The position numbers were made by a program, and so were the translations under genes. The notes under the pieces were generated by a model, which was not told the origin of the DNA, did no database searches, and saw only the letters and a program-made list of their open reading frames with translations. Positions 1 through 7,109 of a DNA stretch of 14,005 bases are shown here, in pieces (within the stretch, counting starts at the first letter, position 1; every line of letters starts with the position of its first letter). The stretch comes from Planctomycetota bacterium (GTDB taxonomy: Bacteria > Planctomycetota > Phycisphaerae > WQYP01), in contig JAJXZA010000084.1 in the NCBI GenBank assembly GCA_021780285.1, forward strand, positions 1-14,005, read 5' to 3'.

Positions 1-100
1 ACACTTTGCCGGCAAAAATCGGCCGCAAACGTGACGTAAAGCTGGATTTAACAAGAGGTTACAGCGCTGAGATGCGTGCCAGAGAAGGTGGAACTTTGGG

Positions 101-901
101 CTAATGCCCCGTCGGAATAGCTCCATCCAACCCCCAGTGCACACTCGCCTTCGACGGCAAGGTCACATCAATCGCCTTAAAGTGCCCATCACGCGATACC
201 TTAATGCCGCCAATCGCCGGCAAGTACTGCCATGGGTTGGGTATTTGATTACCCGGCCCGCGCCATCGCGTAAGTACAATGCCCATGTTGTCTATTTTTT
301 GCCACCCTCCATAAAATCGCTGAAAATACCACACCGCCACCCTGAATATTACCTCGCCGCCCTTCGATGAGTAAAAGTTCGTCGTCCTAAGCTGCATAAT
401 GACCGCTGTAGCATGCCGATGATCTGCCGCAACCCATAGGGGCCGATTGTAGTTGGTGAAGCGCCGCACCTTTTCAATAAATGTATCCAACCAGGCCCGG
501 TCAGCCTTTGTCCAATGTCCGTAGGGTGTAAACAGGCGGTAATACGCCATGTTGACACCTTCCCATCGCGCCTGTTTGTTCCAAACGATTAAATCGTAAT
601 GATGCCCGGCGGGCACATCAGCAATGGTAAACCGCCCGGTTGCTGCATCCCAAGTTCCGGGAAACACCCACGGCCCCGCCTTGCCCCGGCTCACCGCCTG
701 CACATCAGCCCGCACACGATTTACCGCTTCAATTTTACTTATCGGGCTTGGCGAATGTATCACGCCCGTTAGTGTCACCGTCTCCGCGGGCCGCGGCGCC
801 GGAGGAGCCGCGGCAGCCGATGCTAATACCGGCCGACCAAGCGCAAAGAACGCAGTCAGCAGCCAAGCCCATCCGGCTATCTTAGCGCTAAAACGCCGCA
901 T
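101..901 (-). CDS. Secreted hypothetical protein, last gene of the acc operon
   Basis: I do not recognise a named family. The 266-residue product begins with an Arg/Lys n-region, a hydrophobic stretch at about residues 11-26 and an Ala-rich segment around 28-33 that looks like a Sec signal peptide with a signal peptidase I site, followed by a Pro-rich linker. Residues about 41-112 (TLTGVI, then TGRFTIADVPAG and YDLIVW) resemble a carboxypeptidase-regulatory-like beta-sandwich. The rest is rich in Trp, Tyr and Phe with no recognisable catalytic motif. Start choice: ATG at 901 has GGGAG 8-9 bases upstream; the longer frame would start at a TTG (916) or GTG (910) that overlaps this ribosome site. 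It begins 21 bases after the accC stop, so it is probably cotranscribed, but nothing in it points to fatty-acid synthesis. It may simply use the operon promoter. Real gene: confident; function: unknown. Confidence 0.8.
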   Translation of the reverse strand: MRRFSAKIAGWAWLLTAFFALGRPVLASAAAAPPAPRPAETVTLTGVIHSPSPISKIEAVNRVRADVQAVSRGKAGPWVFPGTWDAATGRFTIADVPAGHHYDLIVWNKQARWEGVNMAYYRLFTPYGHWTKADRAWLDTFIEKVRRFTNYNRPLWVAADHRHATAVIMQLRTTNFYSSKGGEVIFRVAVWYFQRFYGGWQKIDNMGIVLTRWRGPGNQIPNPWQYLPAIGGIKVSRDGHFKAIDVTLPSKASVHWGLDGAIPTGH

Positions 902-922
902 CCGCCGCACTCCCAAATGTTA

Positions 923-2269
923 TCAGCCCAGTTTGCGTGTGCGCTCCACCCATCCGGTATCAATGTTAGCCTGCTGAAAGTCTTGCGTCGCCATAATATG
1001 CCGATGCAGCCCAATGGTGGTTTTCACCGGCCCAATCCGAAACTCTTCTAAAGCGCGGCGCATGGTCGCAATCGCTTGCGCCCGCGTCGGGCGATGTACA
1101 ATGAGCTTGCCGATCATGCTGTCGTAGTTCGGGCCTACCCGGTACCCCTGGTACGCATGGGAGTCCAGTCGTACGCCAGGCCCGCCCGGCGCGGCAAACT
1201 CTTCCAGCGTGCCCGGGCAAGGCGCGAAATTTCTATCGGGATCTTCCGCATTAATGCGGCACTCGATCGCACAGCCGTTCAAACGAACGTCCTTTTGCTC
1301 CAGCGTTAACTTTTCGCCCGATGCAATACGCAACTGCCATTGAATCAAATCCTGCCCGGTTACCATCTCCGTAACAGGGTGTTCCACCTGAATTCGGGTA
1401 TTGACTTCCAAAAAGTAAAACTTGCGGTTTTTGTCCATAATAAACTCGACCGTCGCCGCCGAGTAATAATTGGCCGCCTTCGCCAGCCGCACCGCCGAGG
1501 CACAAAGTTCCTCCCGCGTTTTCTGGTCTATCACCGGGCACGGCGATTCTTCCACCAACTTCTGATGCCGCCGTTGCAGACTGCAGTCGCGCTCAAACAA
1601 ATGAATCACATGCCCATGCTTGTCGCCAAGTATTTGCACTTCAACATGGCGCGGCTCCTCATGATATTTTTCAATAAATACCGTTGAATCCTTAAACGCG
1701 GCCTCGGCCTCCGCCTGCGCTGCCTTCAGGGAGCTTTTGAGCGTAATATCGTTATGCGCCACCCGCATGCCGCGGCCGCCGCCGCCGGCCGACGCTTTAA
1801 TAATGACCGGGTATCCAATCTTTTGCGCCACTTCCACAGCCTGCTTTTCCGACTTAACCGGCCCATCGCTCCCCGGCGTCAGCGGCACATTGCATTCCTT
1901 CGCGAGTGCCTTCGACGCCAGCTTCGATCCAAGCTGCTTCATAGACTCGGCCGAAGGCCCAATAAACTCAATCTTGCAACTGCGGCACACCTCGGCAAAG
2001 TGCGCATTCTCCGATAAAAACCCAAACCCCGGATGAATTGCCTGTACATCCGCAACTTCTGCCGCAGAAATAATGCGCGGTATATTCAAGTAGCTCTCTG
2101 CCGCCGGCCCCGGACCAATGCAAATGGCCATATCCGCCAGCTTCAGATACGCCGCACCGCGATCCGCCTCGCTGTATACCGCAACGGACTCTACGCCCAG
2201 CTCTTTGCACGCCCGTATGATGCGCAAAGCAATTTCACCACGATTGGCTATCAGTATGCGTGAAAACAT
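923..2269 (-). CDS. accC: Acetyl-CoA carboxylase, biotin carboxylase subunit
   Basis: Carboxylates the biotin on BCCP using ATP and bicarbonate, the first half-reaction of acetyl-CoA carboxylase in cytosolic fatty-acid synthesis. The 448 residues match the usual length (E. coli 449). Visible parts are the N-terminal biotin-carboxylase fold (RILIANRGEIALR, residues 4-16), an ATP-grasp centre with K116 and K158 and the glycine loop AGGGGRGMR (161-169), the metal-binding E275 and E288, and the active-site signature EVNTRIQVEHPVTEM (288-302) holding N290, R292, Q294 and E296; R338 is also in place. All catalytic residues known for this family are therefore present. ATG at 2269 is preceded by AGAGGA. 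It follows accB after 85 bases on the same strand. The accA/accD carboxyltransferase genes are not in the window. Confidence 0.98.
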   Translation of the reverse strand: MFSRILIANRGEIALRIIRACKELGVESVAVYSEADRGAAYLKLADMAICIGPGPAAESYLNIPRIISAAEVADVQAIHPGFGFLSENAHFAEVCRSCKIEFIGPSAESMKQLGSKLASKALAKECNVPLTPGSDGPVKSEKQAVEVAQKIGYPVIIKASAGGGGRGMRVAHNDITLKSSLKAAQAEAEAAFKDSTVFIEKYHEEPRHVEVQILGDKHGHVIHLFERDCSLQRRHQKLVEESPCPVIDQKTREELCASAVRLAKAANYYSAATVEFIMDKNRKFYFLEVNTRIQVEHPVTEMVTGQDLIQWQLRIASGEKLTLEQKDVRLNGCAIECRINAEDPDRNFAPCPGTLEEFAAPGGPGVRLDSHAYQGYRVGPNYDSMIGKLIVHRPTRAQAIATMRRALEEFRIGPVKTTIGLHRHIMATQDFQQANIDTGWVERTRKLG

Positions 2270-2354
2270 CAGTTCCTCTACCAGAGTTAGCGTTGCTTAA
2301 GACCACATCACCGTGCCCCAATGCCGTTGCCCGGCGCCTCCCATCAGCCAAAAC

Positions 2355-2843
2355 TCATGGCTTAAGCAAAAACAGCGGTTGGTTGTATTCCACGGCCTGC
2401 CCGTTTTGAACCAGCATTTTCACCACCGTACCCGAAGCCTCGGCATGTATCTCATTGAACACCTTCATCGCTTCAATAATGCAAACCACCGTCTTTTCCT
2501 GCACCCTCGAACCAACCTTTACATAAGGTTCGCTTTCCGGATTGGCCGCCGTGTAAAAAGTCCCGATCATCGGCGATTTTATGGGTATCAGCCCCGCTTC
2601 ATCATCCACAGCCGCACCAGCCGTTGAAACAGCCGCCGCACTTACCGCTGTAACCGGCGCCGCATGCACCGGCGCCGCCTGTACCATCGCCGGAGCTGCC
2701 GCCAGCATCTGCTGCGGCAGATCGCGTTTCAACCGAATGCTCGCTTTATCTTCAACAAGCTCAATCTCCGTCAGGCCATGGTCGGCCATCAGCTTCACGA
2801 GATCTTTCACACGCTTGTTGTCGGTAAACATTTCTTTTGCCAT
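2355..2843 (-). CDS. accB: Biotin carboxyl carrier protein of acetyl-CoA carboxylase
   Basis: Carries biotin between the biotin carboxylase and carboxyltransferase sites. The product is 162 residues from ATG 2843: an N-terminal helical region (MAKEMFTDNKRVKDL onward), an Ala/Pro-rich flexible linker at about residues 48-78, and a C-terminal biotinyl/lipoyl domain. The biotin-accepting lysine is K127 in EAMKVFNE; many bacteria have EAMKMMN here, so the two positions after the lysine differ but the acceptor context is intact. Start choice: AGGAG lies about 10 bases before ATG 2843. A longer frame from GTG 2870 would put this ribosome site inside the coding sequence, so I reject it. It begins 52 bases after the peptidase stop and is followed by accC, so the three genes are probably one transcript. 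Confidence 0.96.
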   Translation of the reverse strand: MAKEMFTDNKRVKDLVKLMADHGLTEIELVEDKASIRLKRDLPQQMLAAAPAMVQAAPVHAAPVTAVSAAAVSTAGAAVDDEAGLIPIKSPMIGTFYTAANPESEPYVKVGSRVQEKTVVCIIEAMKVFNEIHAEASGTVVKMLVQNGQAVEYNQPLFLLKP

Positions 2844-2895
2844 GCCGCTGAATCTCCTGTAGTCATTCACCGCGAGGCTTACGCGCCCCTTGCCG

Positions 2896-4011
2896 TTAAA
2901 TCTTGGCCGACTCTATGTCCTTTGGCAACTCGCCCAGCACCCGATGCCCCGTCGGCGTCACCAAAATATCATCCTCCAAGCGAACGCCGCCTATGCCCGG
3001 CAGATAAATGCCCGGCTCAATTGTAATAATCATTCCCGGCTCTAAAACATTCTTGGCATGCCATGAAATAGGCACCTGCTCATGGATATTGCGGCCGATG
3101 CCATGCCCCAAGCCATGCCGAAAGCACTTGCCATATCCCGCTTTTTTTATGATGTCGCGGGCAATTTTATCTATCTGCCGGCCCGTGCAGCCGGGCTTGA
3201 TGGCTTCAATCGCCGCGAGCTGCGCCTGCTTGACAATGCCATAAATTTCTCGAATCTTCCGCGGCGGTTCTGCCATAAAAATCATCCGGGTATGGTCTGA
3301 ACAATACCCAGCAAACCGGGCGCCCCAATCCACAAGAATAAACGAGTCCTTCTCCAACCGCACCTCGCCCGGGCGGTAATGCGGAAGGCTCGCGTTGGCA
3401 TTAATCCCTACAATGGCGTCAAAGCTGGAATCTTGCGCACCCCGCTTGCGCATCTCATACGTAAGCGCCGCAGCAATTTCATTCTCGGTCATACCCACGC
3501 GAAGCGACGCCTTTACCGCCAAAAACGCATCCTCGGCAATCACGGATGCCCGCTCTATTAAACTCACTTCCCGGGCATCTTTCACCGCACGAAGCGTAAG
3601 CACCATCTCCAGAACAGGCGCGAGTTTAACCCGGCCTGCCTTCTTCAACTCTTTCTGCAAAATCTCCAATTGCCGCAGCGTAAGAATGTCCTGCTGTATT
3701 CCCAGCTTCTCAATCTTTTCCCGCATAACAATGCGTGCAACCTCCAACGCCAAGCCCTGCCGGCGCACAACAGTCCGCACCCACGGGCACTCCCTCTGAA
3801 CTTGCTCCTCATAGCGGCTATCCGTAATCAGCCAAATGTTTTTAGGCGTTACCACCGCCCATGAATCATCCCCCTCAAAACCGGTGAGATAACTCACATC
3901 CGGAAAATTGGTTACCAGCAGCGACGTGACCTTGGCTTTGGCCATGGCACCTCGCAACTTTTCAATTCGGGCGAGCAGGTATTCCGGCGTATTCGTTTGG
4001 GTTTTACCCAT
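2896..4011 (-). CDS. M24-family Xaa-Pro aminopeptidase/dipeptidase
   Basis: A cytosolic metallopeptidase of the pita-bread fold that removes N-terminal residues before proline. The 371 residues comprise an N-terminal creatinase-like domain (about 10-140) and a catalytic domain (about 145-360). The five expected dinuclear-metal ligands are visible: D228 (VDWGA), D239 (CSDHTR), H303 (GLGHGIG), E332 (TIEPG) and E346 (RLEDD). H211 in HYRPG and H310 are the usual substrate-stabilising histidines. Which exact enzyme this is (PepP, PepQ or a YpdF-like short form) cannot be decided; the length fits the short PepQ/YpdF group better than proteobacterial PepP. ATG at 4011 has AAGGGA upstream. It is first in the accB-accC operon, a common gene order. 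The efp gene that often sits between peptidase and accB is missing here. Confidence 0.95.
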   Translation of the reverse strand: MGKTQTNTPEYLLARIEKLRGAMAKAKVTSLLVTNFPDVSYLTGFEGDDSWAVVTPKNIWLITDSRYEEQVQRECPWVRTVVRRQGLALEVARIVMREKIEKLGIQQDILTLRQLEILQKELKKAGRVKLAPVLEMVLTLRAVKDAREVSLIERASVIAEDAFLAVKASLRVGMTENEIAAALTYEMRKRGAQDSSFDAIVGINANASLPHYRPGEVRLEKDSFILVDWGARFAGYCSDHTRMIFMAEPPRKIREIYGIVKQAQLAAIEAIKPGCTGRQIDKIARDIIKKAGYGKCFRHGLGHGIGRNIHEQVPISWHAKNVLEPGMIITIEPGIYLPGIGGVRLEDDILVTPTGHRVLGELPKDIESAKI

Positions 4012-4042
4012 CAGTGTCCCTTTTAAAAAATCTGCCGAAGGC

Positions 4043-4070
4043 AGTATACCCGCCCTGTCGCCGGCGCAAA
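4043..4070 (-). promoter_or_regulatory. Candidate promoter of the peptidase-accB-accC operon
   Basis: On the minus strand, TATACT (4048-4043) matches the -10 consensus at 5 of 6 positions and TTTGCG (4070-4065) is a weak -35, with a 16-base spacer. The predicted start near 4036 leaves a leader of about 25 bases containing AAGGGA. A small CTGCC/GGCAG hairpin followed by six T lies at 4026-4044 and overlaps the -10, so any terminator role for this promoter is doubtful. Confidence 0.4.
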
Positions 4071-4193
4071 GCCTGCCACCCGCGCACAGTCGCCCATCTC
4101 GCCGTCCCTTGCCAACTGCATCCGCCGAATACCGTCACACCAACATGGTTTACAGCCGCAAACAACGACGCCAAGCTCGGCCAGTCTGAACAG

Positions 4194-4222
4194 TTGGCCG
4201 TCGGCCACTGGGCGCTTATACT
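4194..4222 (+). promoter_or_regulatory. Candidate sigma70-type promoter of the bamD-like gene
   Basis: TTGGCC at 4194-4199 and TATACT at 4217-4222 are separated by exactly 17 bases. The predicted transcription start, 7 bases after the -10, falls at about 4229, on or within 3 bases of the GTG/ATG start codons at 4229 and 4232. No Shine-Dalgarno sequence precedes them, so the mRNA may be leaderless. Confidence 0.5.
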
Positions 4223-4231
4223 GCCTGCGTG

Positions 4232-5251
4232 ATGAAAGTACGCTTCCATAAATCCGCCGTCGCGCTCGCCTGCTGCACCGCTCTGCTTACCTCATTAAGC
4301 TCGGCAATTTTTACCGAGCCGCCGGCACAGGCTGCTGCCGTAACTGCAACCACCGGGCCGCGCCCCAACTGGGTGCTTAAAAATGGCGTGTGGGTTCCGG
4401 TTGTGCCAGCCAACCCCAACACTCCGCAGGGTCAGGTTGCCTCCATGATTCAACTGCTTAAAGCCGGTCATCCCGGCAAGGTTGAAGACCGCGCATCAAA
4501 ATGGCTTAAAAAAAATCGCACCAATCCGCTTGTCCCTCAGGTGCTGCTGCTAAAAGGCGACGCTCGCGTCGCCCAAGGCAACTTGTACTCCGCACTTTTT
4601 CCCTATGAAGACCTCTTGGATAATTTTCCTAACAGCCCGCTTTACAACGTAGCCCTCAAGCGCGAGTACGATATCGCCGAGGCATTCCTGCATGGCTACA
4701 AGCGGCGGTTTTTGCACATGCGCATTTTGCCCGTAACCGGCGATGCCATCAAACTGCTCGATCGCGTGCAAAACCGCCAGCGCGGTTCGCCACTTGCCGA
4801 ATTGGCCGGTATTCGCATCGCCAATTACTACTATCTTGACCACGATTACGGCGAAGCGCTCTCCCGCTATCAAGATTTCCTGCGCCGCTATCCCTACAGC
4901 CAGTTTGCTCCGCTGGCCACTGTCCGTCTTGCCGAAACTTCGCTCGCCATGTTCAAGGGGGCCAGGTTCGACCTTACCCCCCTGCGCGATGCCGAGGCTC
5001 GTTTGGAATCTTTAACCGAAACATACCCCAAGCTCGGCAAAGAGCTGCAAGTCAAGGCTCTCGAAGAACGCATCTATCAGGTCGAAGGCAAACAGGAACT
5101 CGAAATTGCCCGCACATATTGGCGGTTAAGCAAACCCAAAGCCGCGGCTTTCTATTACCAACGTGTCATCAACAACTGGCCTGATACCCAATGGGCAAAT
5201 AAGGCTCGTAAAGAGCTTGCCAGTCGCATTCCGCAGGAGGCCGGCAAATGA
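4232..5251 (+). CDS. BamD-like tetratricopeptide protein, outer-membrane assembly
   Basis: Resembles the BamD/YfiO (ComL) group, whose members are periplasmic TPR scaffolds of the beta-barrel assembly machine. The 339 residues start with a signal peptide (basic 2-8, hydrophobic about 9-27, likely cleavage after PPAQA near 34). TPR-like helix pairs lie at about 103-136, 190-225 (YYYLDHDYGEALSRYQDFLR) and 291-325 (ARTYWRLSKPKAAAFYYQ), each followed by the proline-containing turn typical of BamD (RYPYSQFAP, NWPDTQWA). Cysteines 14-15 lie inside the hydrophobic core and do not form a good lipobox, so the protein is probably not lipidated, unlike proteobacterial BamD. ATG 4232 is chosen over GTG 4229; neither has a ribosome site. 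Its stop overlaps lptE by four bases, supporting a joint envelope role. It could also be a more distant TPR protein such as YbgF/CpoB. Confidence 0.8.
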   Translation: MKVRFHKSAVALACCTALLTSLSSAIFTEPPAQAAAVTATTGPRPNWVLKNGVWVPVVPANPNTPQGQVASMIQLLKAGHPGKVEDRASKWLKKNRTNPLVPQVLLLKGDARVAQGNLYSALFPYEDLLDNFPNSPLYNVALKREYDIAEAFLHGYKRRFLHMRILPVTGDAIKLLDRVQNRQRGSPLAELAGIRIANYYYLDHDYGEALSRYQDFLRRYPYSQFAPLATVRLAETSLAMFKGARFDLTPLRDAEARLESLTETYPKLGKELQVKALEERIYQVEGKQELEIARTYWRLSKPKAAAFYYQRVINNWPDTQWANKARKELASRIPQEAGK

Positions 5252-5787
5252 CGATTCGCTTGGCAACAACCTATTATTGGCAAAGCATGGCGAGGCTCTC
5301 GCTGCCGCTGCTGTTATTAACCCTGCTGCTCACAAACTTGGCCGGCTGTGGCTACAGCGGCAAATCGCTCTACCCAACCAGCATTCGCACCGTCGCCGTC
5401 CCGATCTTCGCCAATCGCACGTTCCGGCGGCAATGGGAGTTTCGCCTGACTGAAGCCATTGATAAAAACATCGAGGCCCGCACACCCTTCAGGCTAGCGC
5501 CTGAAGGCAAGGCCGATTCCGTCCTCACCGGCACCATCCACGACATTACCGAATCGGTTCTTACCAACCGTTTCCAAAATAACCTCCCGCAAGAAACCCA
5601 AATCACCGTCGTCGTTGACTTCACATGGCGCGACGTCCGCACGGGCCGCATCTTGGTTCAACGCAAAAACTTCGCCCGAGATAGCACCCTTATTCCACAA
5701 ATCGGCGAGCGCCTGCCCGACGCCGAGCAACAATCCGTCGAACGCCTTGCTCGGGCCATCGTCGAACAAATGCAAACAGGTTTTTAA
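5248..5787 (+). CDS. lptE: LPS-assembly lipoprotein LptE
   Basis: LptE plugs the LptD barrel and helps deliver lipopolysaccharide to the outer surface. The 179-residue product has an n-region, a Leu-rich core (about 18-29) and a textbook lipobox LAGC with C34 as the lipidated residue, followed by GYSGKSLYP and then IRTVAVPIFANRTFRRQWEF, which is the usual start of the LptE fold. Later segments (SVLTGTI, ITVVVDFTW, QQSVERLARAIVEQM) fit the alternating strands and C-terminal helix of the family. The start at 5248 overlaps the upstream stop (ATGA) and has AGGAGG seven bases ahead. An internal ATG at 5287 would give a shorter signal peptide but lacks a ribosome site. Its presence argues for an LPS-type outer membrane; lptD is not in the window. 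Confidence 0.9.
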   Translation: MTIRLATTYYWQSMARLSLPLLLLTLLLTNLAGCGYSGKSLYPTSIRTVAVPIFANRTFRRQWEFRLTEAIDKNIEARTPFRLAPEGKADSVLTGTIHDITESVLTNRFQNNLPQETQITVVVDFTWRDVRTGRILVQRKNFARDSTLIPQIGERLPDAEQQSVERLARAIVEQMQTGF

Positions 5788-5811
5788 TCCCAAGCCTGAT
5801 TCGATGCTAAT

Positions 5812-5900
5812 GGCCTCCAAATAATTCTAAAGAGAAAAATTATTCTTAAATATGAATACTAAATACCATATTAAGACAATATTAACATAGCGCTAATCCC
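5812..5900. promoter_or_regulatory. AT-rich regulatory block with phased direct repeats before pstB
   Basis: The 267 bases between lptE and pstB contain no gene. About 85 of them are strikingly AT-rich compared with the GC-rich surroundings. Within this block TAAATA (5860-5865), TTAAGA (5871-5876) and TTAACA (5882-5887) repeat with an exact 11-base period. This spacing is used by PhoB/PhoP-family response regulators, and the Bacillus PhoP box is TTAACA-like hexamers with about 5-base gaps. An imperfect inverted repeat CTTAAATATG/CATATTAAG spans 5845-5875, and AATAATT/AATTATT lies at 5820-5844. No convincing -10 was found at the expected distance. A phosphate-responsive operator is inference from position and spacing. 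Confidence 0.35.
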
Positions 5901-6054
5901 ATCACTTGCCCCCGCTTTTAGCTTGCCAACCAAGGTCTTGAACCGCTACCCTTAAGCGTGTACGAAAGAGCGCCCGCTCATTCGGGTGACTGCAGATGCT
6001 TTGTTTTGTTCTTCTGCTGCCGCTCGATGGGGTTAACGTTCGGAGGATTGACGT

Positions 6055-6897
6055 ATGGCTTCCACCATCGCTGAAATTCCATCGGCTTCCATTGCCACCG
6101 GGCCTCGCCCAAGTATTCCACCTGAATCCAAGGCGCAGTCTGCACTTGCAGCCGTTGAAGTGCGAAACCTCAACGTCTTCTACGGCTCTCATCATGCCGT
6201 GCACGATATTTCCATGGACATCCCAGCCAAAAAAGTAACCGCGTTTATCGGCCCATCTGGCTGCGGAAAATCCACCATTCTGCGCTGCTTTAATCGCCTT
6301 AACGACCTCGTGCCCAATTGCCGTATTGAAGGTTCCGTGAAAATTCATGGCGAACCCATTTACGGTTCGCGGCTCGACGTTATCAGCCTCCGCAAACGCA
6401 CAGGCATGGTCTTCCAAAAGGCCAACCCTTTCCCTAAAAGCATTTATGAAAACGTCGTCTACTCGCTGCGCATCGAAGGTGTCAACCGCCGATCATCACT
6501 CGATCAGGTTGTTGAAGAGTCCCTCATCTCCGCCGGCCTCTGGGATGAAGTCAAAGATCGCCTGCACGCCTCCGCTCTCGCCCTTTCAGGCGGTCAGCAG
6601 CAGCGGCTCTGCATCGCCCGCGCCATTGCCGGAAAGCCCGAGGTACTCCTCATGGATGAACCTTGCTCCGCCCTGGACCCCATCGGCACCAACAAAATCG
6701 AACAGCTTATGGACGGCCTTAGCCACAAGGTTTCTATCGTCATTGTCACGCACAATATGCACCAGGCCGCACGTGTCGCCGACATGACCGCATTTTTCTA
6801 CATGGGCCGTCTTATCGAATACGGCGATACCGACCGCATCTTCCAAAATCCAGAAAACAAACAAACTGAAGATTATGTAACCGGAAGATTCGGCTAA
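6055..6897 (+). CDS. pstB: Phosphate ABC transporter ATP-binding protein
   Basis: Energises the PstSCA high-affinity phosphate importer from the cytoplasmic face. The 280 residues include an extra N-terminal tail of about 34 residues rich in Ser, Pro and Ala (E. coli PstB has 257), then a complete ABC domain: Walker A GPSGCGKS (66-73), Q-loop Q121 (MVFQKANPFP), signature LSGGQ (177-181), Walker B VLLMDEP (197-203), D-loop SALD (205-208) and H-switch H233 (VTHNM). The PFPKSIYENV segment and the end ENKQTEDYVTGRFG are hallmarks of PstB. ATG 6055 follows GGAGG at 8 bases. No pstS, pstC, pstA or phoU is in the window, so it is an orphan here and must pair with permease subunits encoded elsewhere. 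A tRNA gene follows in the opposite direction. Confidence 0.95.
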   Translation: MASTIAEIPSASIATGPRPSIPPESKAQSALAAVEVRNLNVFYGSHHAVHDISMDIPAKKVTAFIGPSGCGKSTILRCFNRLNDLVPNCRIEGSVKIHGEPIYGSRLDVISLRKRTGMVFQKANPFPKSIYENVVYSLRIEGVNRRSSLDQVVEESLISAGLWDEVKDRLHASALALSGGQQQRLCIARAIAGKPEVLLMDEPCSALDPIGTNKIEQLMDGLSHKVSIVIVTHNMHQAARVADMTAFFYMGRLIEYGDTDRIFQNPENKQTEDYVTGRFG

Positions 6898-6952
6898 ACC
6901 AACCCGCCGCGCGTCGGTCTTTCAACGGTCAATACTCGACTGTTGCATTGAA

Positions 6953-7024
<72 letters not shown>

Positions 7025-7036
7025 AGCGCTGCCAAA

Positions 7037-7065
7037 AGCATAATCAGTGCATCTGCGAATCACAA
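7037..7065 (-). promoter_or_regulatory. Candidate tRNA-Gly promoter
   Basis: On the minus strand TTGTGA (7065-7060) and TATGCT (7042-7037) are 17 bases apart, each matching 4 of 6 consensus positions, and end about 12 bases before the tRNA. This suggests the tRNA has its own start rather than depending on the DUF2156 gene upstream. Confidence 0.35.
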
Positions 7066-7109
7066 GCGAGGCAAATCGGTTAATTAGGCCAGTGTAATAC
7101 ACAGCATTA

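Noticed and set aside
5..16. Perfect palindrome TTTGCCGGCAAA near the left edge
   Set aside because: An isolated 12-base palindrome with no neighbouring context inside the window; it may belong to something left of the edge, but nothing supports a role.
4026..4044. CTGCC/GGCAG hairpin followed by six T on the minus strand, like an intrinsic terminator
   Set aside because: The stem has only five pairs and overlaps the predicted -10 of the peptidase operon. No upstream minus-strand gene needs termination there, so I do not call a terminator.
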